This document shows positions 47,690 to 56,891 of a stretch of DNA of 64,000 nucleotides, piece after piece (within the stretch, counting starts at the first letter, position 1; every line of letters starts with the position of its first letter). The stretch is from Calothrix sp. 336/3. Its GTDB lineage: Bacteria > Cyanobacteriota > Cyanobacteriia > Cyanobacteriales > Nostocaceae. The notes under the pieces were generated by a model. The model was not told the origin of the DNA and ran no database searches. It saw nothing but the letters and a program-made list of their open reading frames with translations. Location of the stretch: NCBI RefSeq assembly GCF_000734895.2, contig NZ_CP011382.1, positions 2,210,700 through 2,274,699 of the forward strand, given 5' to 3'. Made by a program: the position numbers and the translations under genes.

Positions 47690-49375
47690 TTACACAACTG
47701 GAATGCTTTCAAAATGATGAATAAGCCTCTGAACAAAATCTTTATTTTTGAATATAAAATTATTTATGCCATCATAAGGAGTACGATTTGTATCTGTAGG
47801 TACAAAGCAATAATTAGAAGCATTAAAATCGTATTTTATCATTACATCTTTTTCTACAAGTTCATATAAAATAGTTCCAAAACTAAAACCAAGCTCTTCC
47901 ATTATATGAGAATTATTTTCTTCATAACCACCCCAAAATACAGGAAGAGCAAGAGAAGATGGCTTACCTTGATAGTATTTATTTATAAGATTATCTATAT
48001 CAGCTTTTTTACCATTCCATTCAATAGTCCCAAAATAAGACTTTTGTTTTTTATCAGAGAAATATAATGATAACTTATAACATGGCAGCCATAAATAATT
48101 ATTATTTTCTTTTATTTGCTTATATATAGAAAATAAAATGTTATTAGGTGAATATATTTTCAGTGCAATATCAAAAGAATGCTTATTTTCGCTTTCAATA
48201 TGATGCTCCAGAATCAACTTAATATGATTGAGCCAAACTTTATTTTCACAGAGAACTCTTTTTGCACCTTTTTTCATCTCTTCAATTTTAGCATTATCTT
48301 TTGAATCTGAGCAACAATCAAATATAGCTCCATCTATTCCAGATTTACCTGCTATTTCCGAAAGAATCACTGAATCTTTTAAAAGTTCATTATCTTTTAA
48401 TGTGCCAAATCTTTGTATTTCTTCTATTTTCCAACCTTCGTCTTCTAATAATTTATGACGAAACTTTGAGGGATAGGATATTTCAACATAATCGGAGTAA
48501 GGATAAGGCTTTATATCTAGCAAATAATCTTCGTATTTAGAATATATTTCGTTATCACTTAATTCTTCTTCTAAAGAAGATAAAAGTTCTTCATAATAAT
48601 CTGGATGCTTACGAATTTGTTCTAAGTATTCTTCTTTTGATAAACGTACAAATGCCGAATAAATCATATAAGGCTCTATTGAATAATTAATAATATCTAG
48701 AGTCGAACTTAAAGTTTGAATCGTTTGACTATATTCTGGAAATACTAAATCTTGATGATTTTCAGATGGAGTTAATATCAACAAAACAAAATTCTCAATT
48801 CCTTTCACCCTAAATGTATTTGTATGACTCTCTATGCCTTTCTGTAAATTTTGCTTATTTTTATATAGCCTAATCATGTGTGCAGGAGAAAATAAACGCT
48901 CATCTTTTAATTTTAAAGGTGATATTTCTTTTACTGAGGTAGGATAATTCACATCATTAACTTCAATTAATATGCCTTGGATATAAAAGTTAACTCTATT
49001 AGCAAAAGAAGAAAATGGTACTATTAATTCTTTCCATTCAGTAGATACAATTATGACTTTAATTTCCGATTCAATTACCTCTTTATTTTGTTTTAAAGCT
49101 TCAACATATTTCAATATTTCATGTAATGCTTCTCTGGACGCTTCATTTGATCGTTTGATTTCAATAATGACATAGTTGTTTTTATTATCTTTCGCTAAGA
49201 TGTCGATAAAACCACGTGTACCTAACCTATTAGGTAAATAATATTCTTTTTGTATGAGTGATAAATTGCTGGATATTATTGATAAATTATCTGCAAGATA
49301 ATCTCTGATAATATTTTCTACAGATTTTCTCGTCATAATTGAATACTTTGCTGGAATTGTGAGATTTGTATCCAT
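47690..49375 (-). CDS. NucS/DUF91-like nuclease with large unknown C-terminal domain
   Basis: 561 residues, AT-rich compared with its neighbours. The N-terminal part has a PD-(D/E)XK-type core: GTRGFIDILAKD (Asp58) and YVIIEIKRS (Glu72, Lys74), the arrangement in NucS/DUF91 endonucleases. The C-terminal 400 residues, rich in Tyr, Lys and Asn, match nothing I recognise. It is a single gene with no methylase or helicase beside it. A defence or repair role is a guess. The base composition and plasmid surroundings suggest transfer. Confidence 0.7.
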   Translation of the reverse strand: MDTNLTIPAKYSIMTRKSVENIIRDYLADNLSIISSNLSLIQKEYYLPNRLGTRGFIDILAKDNKNNYVIIEIKRSNEASREALHEILKYVEALKQNKEVIESEIKVIIVSTEWKELIVPFSSFANRVNFYIQGILIEVNDVNYPTSVKEISPLKLKDERLFSPAHMIRLYKNKQNLQKGIESHTNTFRVKGIENFVLLILTPSENHQDLVFPEYSQTIQTLSSTLDIINYSIEPYMIYSAFVRLSKEEYLEQIRKHPDYYEELLSSLEEELSDNEIYSKYEDYLLDIKPYPYSDYVEISYPSKFRHKLLEDEGWKIEEIQRFGTLKDNELLKDSVILSEIAGKSGIDGAIFDCCSDSKDNAKIEEMKKGAKRVLCENKVWLNHIKLILEHHIESENKHSFDIALKIYSPNNILFSIYKQIKENNNYLWLPCYKLSLYFSDKKQKSYFGTIEWNGKKADIDNLINKYYQGKPSSLALPVFWGGYEENNSHIMEELGFSFGTILYELVEKDVMIKYDFNASNYCFVPTDTNRTPYDGINNFIFKNKDFVQRLIHHFESIPVV

Positions 49376-49469
49376 ATCAAAGTAACATATCGCACTAATT
49401 TGTTAAGTATCATTATTAACTTAGTATGCTGTAAAACTTTTGCCCACCTGACTTGAAAAAGCAGGGGAA

Positions 49470-49520
49470 CTGGGGGACAAGGGGGACAAGGGGGACAAGG
49501 GGGACAAGGGGGACAATGGA
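49470..49520. repeat. G-rich minisatellite, GGGGGACAA x5-6
   Basis: Nearly perfect 9-10 bp repeats following the truncated VirB4-like gene. Same unit as at 11032 and 22785. Confidence 0.9.
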
Positions 49521-49579
49521 GAAATAATTAATGCCCAATGCCTATTTTCATCTGTCCTGGTGTACGCAGTTCATGATGG

Positions 49580-52051
49580 CTACTTAATTCGATAACTGAT
49601 ATTCTGCATAATCATCGCAGCTGCGGAAGATTGGCAAATCGTATCCGGGTCTTGGCTGGATAAAACTATACTCAACCCGTCCTTACGTGCAGTAGCACAC
49701 AGTTCTCCCACCATCGCGCTGAATCCATCTTTGCGGAACAACACCGAAAGCTCATCACCGATAAATAGGCTTTTCGGATAGGAAAGAGCGACACGCAAAC
49801 ATGCTGCTTTTGCTGCAACAGCCATTGTGTAGGAATCTTGGTCGTTACTTAGCCCAGTTAGTGCGTAAAATTTGACCATTGGCTCTGGAGAGAAGCTGCT
49901 GGGTTTGGCGATCGCATTACCCAAAGGACTCACCAACAAAGCTGCAATTTGACTGGTTATTTGGTTAATAGCTTGATGGTCAATCGCTTCTGGTTTGGAA
50001 ATATTGAGTCGTGCGATCGAACAGAAGCGAACGAAATCCTTCAAAGTTGGCATATCCTGCCATTCAGCAGATTTCCAACCCTTTGAAAATGCCAGGTTAT
50101 AGCGTTCGATGATATCGGGGTCACTGAGGAAAATTTCGAGCGATCGCAGCAAAAGTGCGTCAACCCTCTGCGCTAAATGTGGAGCATCCAACCGTCCCAT
50201 CACAATTACCCCCAAAGCATTGCGTATAAACGAACGCCAGGACTTCATCCGCGATGCTCTCTCTTCTGGGTCGAAGCTTCTCAAGTCTGGAGGTTCCATC
50301 AAGTTATTGGAAGCACGAGATAAATCGAAATATGCACCTGCATCTCCGAGTAGTGTGATCGCAGTCTTGAAAGAACTTTCCCCATCAGCTGCGGGAATAT
50401 CCATCCCGACTACAGGTATTCTCTGTGACAACGCATCGAGCATAAATCGCCACAATAAGACCGACTTCCCTGAGCCGGTTTTTCCCGTGATTAATGCGTG
50501 TTGGGTGTGGGTGAATAAATCAACGTGTACTGGTTTTCCCCCACGATTAGTCAAAAATTCTACACCCTGAGTATCCAATTCCTTGGGGAGAGTTAGCGGC
50601 AAAACTCCTGCAACGGTTTCGCTTTCGAGAACCAATCGACGTTCGCTCAGAATTGAACTGGAGTGTAAAATACGTCTCCAGGTGATGGGTAAAGTTTCTA
50701 ACCAGATTTGACTTGCAATATGTTTTTCTCTCACGACTTTGGCTGTACCGAAGCTGTTGCAGAGCAAATCACAGGCTAAATCCAGACTTTCCGCGTTTTC
50801 CCGATAAACCAGAAACACCACCGCGCAGTTGAGAGGAACAGCACCTTTGTATAATTTCTTCTGCGCGTCGAAACTTTCCTCTTGTTTGATTTCCGCTCCC
50901 ACGTCCCGACCACTTCCTTTGAGAAAAGCGCGTTCCCTTGCAACTTTGGTTTGCTTCGCTTGTCGGTGTAAATTGTCTTCGGTTAGGTAGCGGTTTGCAG
51001 GGGAAATTTCCACCCAAGCTTCTGTATCGCGGACATGATTTTCACTCAAAACTTTCCACATCCAGGCAACTTGTTCTTTTGCGTTTATCCAAGCGGGTAC
51101 GGTATCTGCCATCGTTAATACACCGCAAACTTTATCTTTGATGTAGATGCGGTTGGTGCATTGACGGTGTTCGGGACAAGAACTTTTTCCTCTTTCTCCC
51201 GCGATTAAAATTGTTGTTGAATGTTTGAATGAATTTTGAATTTCTATTAGTTGCAACCCACTATTATTATCTTCCTTTAATACCAGAAGTTGAGGAATCT
51301 GTGGAGGGCTATATTGATTGAATCGACTCCACAACCACGACCACAATTCAATATCATTGAGGGGTTGTATTTCCAATCCAGCCTTGGTATTAAATAACAT
51401 TTCCCATTGTAGAAAACCTTCTGTATAAGCTTTCATCAAAACTTGACTGATAAGTTGTTCTTGTCGCTGGGAAATGCGTCCGGTAAAGTTATCTAATAAA
51501 AAACGTCCCGATTTTGCGACTTGGTAAATTAATCTAGATAAAAGGTCGCTCCTATTTTCTCCCAATGCATCCGCAGTCCACGTACAAAATACGATTTGTT
51601 GCCAAGTTGACCTCGCTCCTTTTCTAGTTAATTCCTGAATTCGAGCTTGTTCATTACGAATTAAAATAGTTGGGAGTGGCAAAGTAGAACCTGTGGCAAT
51701 TCTGTTCAGATGTTCTTGTCTCATCGAATCATCCGAATATCTTCCTAACAGAAATGTACATCTTTCCCCAGGAGGTATAAATTTCATCGCTTCGGAAATA
51801 CCAGTTGATATTGTATTGACCTCTTCTTGGTAAAGTTGGTCATGAAAGCCTTTGATTTGAAACGCAAAAATCACTTGGAATTGGTTTTCATCAACAATAT
51901 CACCCTGATTTAATAAAAACCCACCGATACAACGATTATCCCTTTCAATCCGAACCATACAACAAAGGTCGAGTTCATTTTCAAAGGGAATATATTGTGA
52001 GTTTTTATTATCTGAATCTTGGTAATCTATAATCGGTATTTGCGCTTTCAT
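49580..52051 (-). CDS. VirB4/TraC-like conjugation ATPase, probably C-terminally truncated
   Basis: 823 residues. The motor domain has Walker A (ALITGKTGSGKSVLLW, about 515-530) and Walker B (SLFIGDELSVLFRKDG), then LSIVLSSQDPDT. These proteins energise pilus and DNA transfer complexes at the membrane. The protein ends at MQNISYRIK, earlier than relatives of this family usually do, and a minisatellite starts about 60 bp on. Its ATG overlaps the VirB3-like stop, so the three minus-strand genes from 53002 form one unit. Confidence 0.8.
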   Translation of the reverse strand: MKAQIPIIDYQDSDNKNSQYIPFENELDLCCMVRIERDNRCIGGFLLNQGDIVDENQFQVIFAFQIKGFHDQLYQEEVNTISTGISEAMKFIPPGERCTFLLGRYSDDSMRQEHLNRIATGSTLPLPTILIRNEQARIQELTRKGARSTWQQIVFCTWTADALGENRSDLLSRLIYQVAKSGRFLLDNFTGRISQRQEQLISQVLMKAYTEGFLQWEMLFNTKAGLEIQPLNDIELWSWLWSRFNQYSPPQIPQLLVLKEDNNSGLQLIEIQNSFKHSTTILIAGERGKSSCPEHRQCTNRIYIKDKVCGVLTMADTVPAWINAKEQVAWMWKVLSENHVRDTEAWVEISPANRYLTEDNLHRQAKQTKVARERAFLKGSGRDVGAEIKQEESFDAQKKLYKGAVPLNCAVVFLVYRENAESLDLACDLLCNSFGTAKVVREKHIASQIWLETLPITWRRILHSSSILSERRLVLESETVAGVLPLTLPKELDTQGVEFLTNRGGKPVHVDLFTHTQHALITGKTGSGKSVLLWRFMLDALSQRIPVVGMDIPAADGESSFKTAITLLGDAGAYFDLSRASNNLMEPPDLRSFDPEERASRMKSWRSFIRNALGVIVMGRLDAPHLAQRVDALLLRSLEIFLSDPDIIERYNLAFSKGWKSAEWQDMPTLKDFVRFCSIARLNISKPEAIDHQAINQITSQIAALLVSPLGNAIAKPSSFSPEPMVKFYALTGLSNDQDSYTMAVAAKAACLRVALSYPKSLFIGDELSVLFRKDGFSAMVGELCATARKDGLSIVLSSQDPDTICQSSAAAMIMQNISYRIK

Positions 52052-52386
52052 AATTTTCTTTGATGTTTTAATTTCCTGCGAAGATTGCGAGAAAACAAAG
52101 GGGATATATAAATTGCTCCACCACTCATCCAGTTTTTCCCTTTAGGTTTACGAAAACGATTGACGTATTTATCTGGGTCTTTTCCCGTCACAAACCACCA
52201 ACTAATAATTAACCAAAAGCTGATAACTGCGACTTTGGGAATTCCCCAACCCAATAATCCATCGAAAATAAAATAGGAAATTGTAATAATTGCCAACCAA
52301 GGCATAATTTGATTGGCTGGAACGGGACCAAATCCCGCTTGTTTTCCCAATATTTTATTGACTTTGATTACTTCTCTCTCTTGCAA
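52048..52386 (-). CDS. VirB3-like small membrane protein
   Basis: 112 residues with two adjacent membrane helices (MPWLAIITISYFIFDGLLGW and VAVISFWLIISWWFV) and a basic C-terminal part. Size and position before the VirB4-like ATPase suggest the VirB3/TraL role at the base of the transfer apparatus. Sequence alone would not prove it. Confidence 0.6.
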   Translation of the reverse strand: MQEREVIKVNKILGKQAGFGPVPANQIMPWLAIITISYFIFDGLLGWGIPKVAVISFWLIISWWFVTGKDPDKYVNRFRKPKGKNWMSGGAIYISPLFSRNLRRKLKHQRKL

Positions 52387-52393
52387 AATGGAT

Positions 52394-53002
52394 TCAACCT
52401 CCCGTGGTAGTTCCGTTACCTATAAAGAGGAAAGTAATTACATCAATTGTCAAAATAATCCCGATAGCTAGACCAGCTTGAGTGGCTATTGGTCTCCAAT
52501 CATTTCCTTGCTGTGCTTGGTTATAGGCAAATAATGCTGCAACTCCTACTAATAGTAAAAATACCCCACGAATCGCATTGAAAACGAGCGCGATCGCTTG
52601 TGGATTAATAGAACTTGTTCCCCCTGTCGAACTTTGCTGAGCAATGTTTGTTAAATATTGTTCTAATCCACTTAAGAATATAGCTTGTGCTGGCATTTCA
52701 AAGATTGTCAGGGTTGCAGTGATGGCGATAATTAACCCTACTATTTGCCAAAAGTGAATCTTGTTTTTAACTAAATTGTTCAGGTAGGGGATAAGGCTAA
52801 TTAATCGATTGAGGCAGTAGAAAAATAGCGATAAAGACAGAATAACTCCGACTAATAATGGTTCGCGAATAGCTAAATAAATCAATCCAATCCCCATCGA
52901 TAGGGCTGCAATAGCATCGACTTTATTCCACCTATTTACATTTACTATTGTGAGCGTATCTAAGTTATCTTTAGGATATTGATGTGGGTGTTTCGTAGAC
53001 AT
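52394..53002 (-). CDS. Multi-helix membrane protein of the transfer operon
   Basis: 202 residues with about five membrane helices. The last two (LVFNAIRGVFLLLVGVAALF and GLAIGIILTIDVITFLFIG) resemble the two-helix VirB2/TrbC pilin core. It lies 7 bp before the VirB3-like gene. Possibly a pilin-like or channel subunit. Confidence 0.55.
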   Translation of the reverse strand: MSTKHPHQYPKDNLDTLTIVNVNRWNKVDAIAALSMGIGLIYLAIREPLLVGVILSLSLFFYCLNRLISLIPYLNNLVKNKIHFWQIVGLIIAITATLTIFEMPAQAIFLSGLEQYLTNIAQQSSTGGTSSINPQAIALVFNAIRGVFLLLVGVAALFAYNQAQQGNDWRPIATQAGLAIGIILTIDVITFLFIGNGTTTGG

Positions 53003-53012
53003 AATGAATTAT

Positions 53013-53318
53013 TTATATCTCCAAATAAGACTCATTAGCAGCATTTACGTTTGTATATTGCGGCTGTGGAATATTTGATTTACAAGCAAAATTCAAAGAC
53101 TGAATTTGCCTTTGGTTGAAATCGCACTTTTCAATACTCCAACGGTTGTATTTCTCATCAATTAAATTTGCAATCAATACAGGTTGTATCTCAGAATCAG
53201 AGACAATTTCAAATCCTTTCAAAGACGCAGATGCAATCGTCTCTCCAATTTCATTTGTTTGAGCAACTTCAAAGTAAAAATGGTATTGTTTATTTGATTC
53301 TGGGTCTTTCCATATAAT
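53013..53318 (-). CDS. Small protein of unknown function without a normal start codon
   Basis: A homologous-looking frame begins IIWKDPESNKQYHFYFEVAQ and runs to 53013 (101 codons), but from the in-frame TAG at 53321 there is no ATG, GTG or TTG before TTG 53222. Either ATT/ATA initiates, or the first codons were lost, or translation begins at 53222 (69 residues). The product is soluble and unrecognised. It is 10 bp upstream of the transfer operon. Confidence 0.45.
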   Translation of the reverse strand: MIWKDPESNKQYHFYFEVAQTNEIGETIASASLKGFEIVSDSEIQPVLIANLIDEKYNRWSIEKCDFNQRQIQSLNFACKSNIPQPQYTNVNAANESYLEI

Positions 53319-53382
53319 CTAAATTCTGACCGATGAATTCTTACTAAAATATTTCCCGATTTAATTATTCGCGGTTAAGGTT

Positions 53383-53661
53383 ATGTTTCACTTAGTCACG
53401 AAACAACAAGCATCAGAAATACTCAATATGAGTTTTTCCACTTTGAAAAAATATCGCTTAGATGGAACTTGGATTGAGGGAACCCATTGGGTAAAACTTA
53501 ATAACCGTTGTACTCGTTATAATTTGGAACTAATTCAAGATTGGTTGCACAATCGTGAAGACCCGATCGCGCACCATCGAGCAATCGATTTGTATCATGC
53601 AAGTTTAGCAAGTAATCGAAAGCGTAATTCTCAAAATATGCAGGTAGTAATTCTCAAATAA
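53383..53661 (+). CDS. Excisionase-like helix-turn-helix protein
   Basis: 92 residues. The N-terminal TKQQASEILNMSFSTLKKYR then GTWIEGTHWVKL is a MerR/excisionase-type winged helix. It lies 125 bp before the replication gene on the same strand, a typical place for a replication regulator or partner on cyanobacterial plasmids. Confidence 0.7.
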   Translation: MFHLVTKQQASEILNMSFSTLKKYRLDGTWIEGTHWVKLNNRCTRYNLELIQDWLHNREDPIAHHRAIDLYHASLASNRKRNSQNMQVVILK

Positions 53662-53785
53662 TTCGCAAATCAGCATTTGAATATTTTCTAATTTTTGGCG
53701 GCATTGATATCATTTGCTGTTCCATTTTCATGCGTCCATTGTTTGTCGGAATTCTGAGTTCAATTAGTGAAAACTTGGAGATTTT

Positions 53786-56700
53786 ATGAACGCAATCGAT
53801 TTTTGTTACACCAATTTTCAATATCATCACTGGGAAGAATGGTTAGCAAGTGGGGTTGATACGGAAATTATTACCCTCAATGTCAAATCCCTTGAAGGTA
53901 CAACACCCTATGAGTATTTAATTTATAGTCCTAAAATCTCACGTCGAAATGATGGAAGATTGCGCGATCGCGACCTAAAAAAATATCAACACATTGAACA
54001 TGGAGGTTGGTGGTGTAGTGGAGTTGATCCACTCGATGAGTACAATCCAATGATGTGGGGTTGCTTTAAACCCGATAAACCTCGACGTGACCCCAGTAAA
54101 ATCAATAAGTACATAAAATATGAGCATCCGTATAAAGAACCGACACGGGCATTTTTTTTACAAGTTTCAAACGCTGCTTGGACGTTGGTTTCTCGTTATA
54201 GCGGAATTGAAGTTAAAAGTGAAGATATGAACCACCCTTGGGGTTTTTGGTATTGGGTTTGGCGGAAAAATGTACCGATTGTAATTGTCGAAGGTGCGAA
54301 AAAAGCAGCTTGTTTGTTGACTGCTGGTTATGCTGCGATCGCTATTTCTGGTGTGAATGCAGGTTATCGAACTCCCAAGGATGAGGATGGAAATATTGTC
54401 GGGAAACCATTTCTAATTCCAGATTTGAAGCATTTTACAACACCATATAGACGAGTTAGTATTTGTTTCGACCGCGACCAAAAACCCGAAACTGTACAGC
54501 GTGTCAGAACTGCGATTAAAAGAATGGGGAAATTGCTTGCGGTTGAGGGATGCGATGTTCGGGTTATCGATTTACCTGGTCCAGAGAAGGGAGTTGATGA
54601 TTTTGTTGTATCCCAGCGCAAAGTGACTGAGAGTATTACCCTAGAAGATTCTGAAGCAGAAGGAGAGGATGCTTTTTACAAGCTTTACTACTACGCTGAA
54701 ACACTGGATTTATGGCAGATTCGGCTGTATACCTTGTTGAATTATCAAATTGCAATACAAGTCACACAAAAATACTTGGAGCAAATTCAAATGTCGGAGA
54801 ATGAAAAACTAATTGTCCTCAAATCTGCAAAAGGTACGGGTAAAACTCAATGGCTGGTTGGTGAAGTTGCTAGAGCGCACGAGAAGAATCGCAGAGTATT
54901 AATTATTACTCATCGGATTCAACTGGGAGAAGCGCTATGTAAGCGGTTTGGAGTGAATTATGTGACAGAAGTTCGCAATTCTGGAACTGGTGATTTACTC
55001 GGTTATGGAGTTTGCATCGACTCTCTACATCATCAAAGTCAAGCTCGATTCAATCCTAATGATTGGAGCAATGACACGGTGATTATTGATGAATGTGACC
55101 AGGTATTTTGGCATCTCCTCAATTCGGGTACAGAAGTAGCAAAACGTCGTGTTGCCGTACTTAAAAACCTCAAACTACTGATTCAAAATGTATTGGGTAG
55201 TCCGGAAGGAAAGATTTATCTTGCCAGTGCTGATGTGTCCGATTGTGATGTTGAATACGTATTGTCTTTGGCTGGGGAGATAAAAATTAAACCATTTGTG
55301 ATTGTCAACGATTACCAACCACAAGCTGGAAAATGCTACACATATAAAGGCTCTAATCCCAAGGATTTAGTCGTTGCGTTGGATAAAGCGATTCTCCAAG
55401 GGAGAGATTGCGCGATTCTCCAAGTGAGACGCTGCGCGAACGCTTCAAATCAACAAACTCCAGATGGGGAAGTTTGTGTAACATCAGAAACCCAGTCAAC
55501 GATCGAAGGACAAGACGAACCTTCAACTGCATCCTCACATCTGCTACTTTGTTCAGCCCAGAAAGCCAAGTCAAAATGGGGAACCCAAGCGTTAGAAGAG
55601 AGATTCCGCCGCAAATTCTCTGATTTGAAGATTTTACGAATCGATAGCGAGTCTGTTTCTGACCCATCCCATCCAGCCTATGGTTGCATTGCGAACCTGA
55701 ATCAAATCCTGCTCAAATATGACTTGGTAATCGCTTCCCCAAGTCTGGAAACCGGAGTATCGATCGACATCCAGGGTCATTTCCAAGCGGTGTGGGGAAT
55801 ATTTCAGGGAGTACAATCTGCGAACTCTGTCCGGCAAATGTTAGCGAGATTACGCGAAAATATCGATCGCCACATTTGGGTAAGAAGTAACGGAGTTGGA
55901 ACTGTGGGAAATGCCTCCACATCAATAGGTTCACTGTTAGCAAGTCAACACGCAGCCACCAGAGCAAATATTGCTTTACTTTCCGAAGCCGATAACGCAG
56001 ATTACAGCTGCATCGATGAGAAGTTTCAACCCGAATCGCTCCAAAATTGGGCAAAACGAGCTTGTGTTGTCAATGCTCAAATGCACCACTATCAGGATTT
56101 CGTTTTCAAAGGTTTGGCAGAAGATGGCTATGAAATTATCGATGCAGAGAAGATTCCTGAAGTTGAAAGTCAAGGGATTTTTGAAGAGGTCAAACTTATA
56201 TCCCATGAATTAAGGCTTGATGAATACAACGCTGTGGCAGATGCGGAGGATATCTCGGAGTCTGGGCTAAAAAAGTTGCAGGACAAGAAAAATAAGACGA
56301 AACCTGAAAGGCATCAGGAACGGAAAGCATTGTTGCAACAACGTTATGGGGTTGAGGTGACACCTATACTGGTTTGGAGAGATGACGATGGTTGGTATCC
56401 TCAATTGCGGTTGCATTATTTCATGACTTTGGGACGAGAACTGCTTCCCCAACGTGATGCAGCAACGGCGAAGATGCAAATTGAAACCGGAGAAAATGCG
56501 ATTTGGAAGCCGGATTTTAATCGATCGCTCCTATTGGCTAAGGTGTTGATGCTGGAGGATTTGAATATTCGCTATTTCCTGACACCTGGGGTGATGTTTC
56601 GCGGTTCTGATGCTGCGACGCAGAAACTTAAACAGGTAGCTGTTGAGAATCGGTACGTTATTAAAAATTATCTGGGGGTTTCAGTGTCCGAGGGGATGGC

Positions 56701-56878
56701 TCCGATGGCAATTGTTCATACCCTGTTAGATAAATTGGGGTTGAGTTTGTCCTATGTGGGACGATTGGGAAGTCGGGGGAAGCGGGAACGGGTGTATGAA
56801 TTTGTTGAGCCAAAAGATGGACGGGGTGAGATTTTTACCAAATGGTTAAAAAGTTCTGGGAGTGTCCAGGATGAATAA
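53786..56878 (+). CDS. CyRepA1-type plasmid replication protein
   Basis: 1030 residues. The N-terminal region carries a Toprim-like domain (VIVEGAKKAACLLTAGYAA, about 165-183, then FDRDQKPE) of the DUF3854 type seen in cyanobacterial plasmid replication proteins, probably a primase. A helicase-like part follows with Walker A (SAKGTGKTQWL, about 347) and a DEAD-like IIDECDQVF (about 433). It likely starts plasmid replication. Residues about 535-570 are encoded by an inserted repeat (55380-55450) kept in frame. An IS4-type element sits 14 bp after the stop. Confidence 0.85.
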   Translation: MNAIDFCYTNFQYHHWEEWLASGVDTEIITLNVKSLEGTTPYEYLIYSPKISRRNDGRLRDRDLKKYQHIEHGGWWCSGVDPLDEYNPMMWGCFKPDKPRRDPSKINKYIKYEHPYKEPTRAFFLQVSNAAWTLVSRYSGIEVKSEDMNHPWGFWYWVWRKNVPIVIVEGAKKAACLLTAGYAAIAISGVNAGYRTPKDEDGNIVGKPFLIPDLKHFTTPYRRVSICFDRDQKPETVQRVRTAIKRMGKLLAVEGCDVRVIDLPGPEKGVDDFVVSQRKVTESITLEDSEAEGEDAFYKLYYYAETLDLWQIRLYTLLNYQIAIQVTQKYLEQIQMSENEKLIVLKSAKGTGKTQWLVGEVARAHEKNRRVLIITHRIQLGEALCKRFGVNYVTEVRNSGTGDLLGYGVCIDSLHHQSQARFNPNDWSNDTVIIDECDQVFWHLLNSGTEVAKRRVAVLKNLKLLIQNVLGSPEGKIYLASADVSDCDVEYVLSLAGEIKIKPFVIVNDYQPQAGKCYTYKGSNPKDLVVALDKAILQGRDCAILQVRRCANASNQQTPDGEVCVTSETQSTIEGQDEPSTASSHLLLCSAQKAKSKWGTQALEERFRRKFSDLKILRIDSESVSDPSHPAYGCIANLNQILLKYDLVIASPSLETGVSIDIQGHFQAVWGIFQGVQSANSVRQMLARLRENIDRHIWVRSNGVGTVGNASTSIGSLLASQHAATRANIALLSEADNADYSCIDEKFQPESLQNWAKRACVVNAQMHHYQDFVFKGLAEDGYEIIDAEKIPEVESQGIFEEVKLISHELRLDEYNAVADAEDISESGLKKLQDKKNKTKPERHQERKALLQQRYGVEVTPILVWRDDDGWYPQLRLHYFMTLGRELLPQRDAATAKMQIETGENAIWKPDFNRSLLLAKVLMLEDLNIRYFLTPGVMFRGSDAATQKLKQVAVENRYVIKNYLGVSVSEGMAPMAIVHTLLDKLGLSLSYVGRLGSRGKRERVYEFVEPKDGRGEIFTKWLKSSGSVQDE
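55380..55450 (+). repeat. Intergenic-type repeat inserted in frame in the rep gene
   Basis: CGATTCTCCAAGGGAGAG and GATTCTCCAAGTGAGACGCT are tandem variants of a repeat that is usually intergenic in Nostocales. Here they code a Cys/Arg-rich loop (GRDCAILQVRRCANAS). Confidence 0.6.
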
Positions 56879-56891
56879 ATATAGTAATTAT

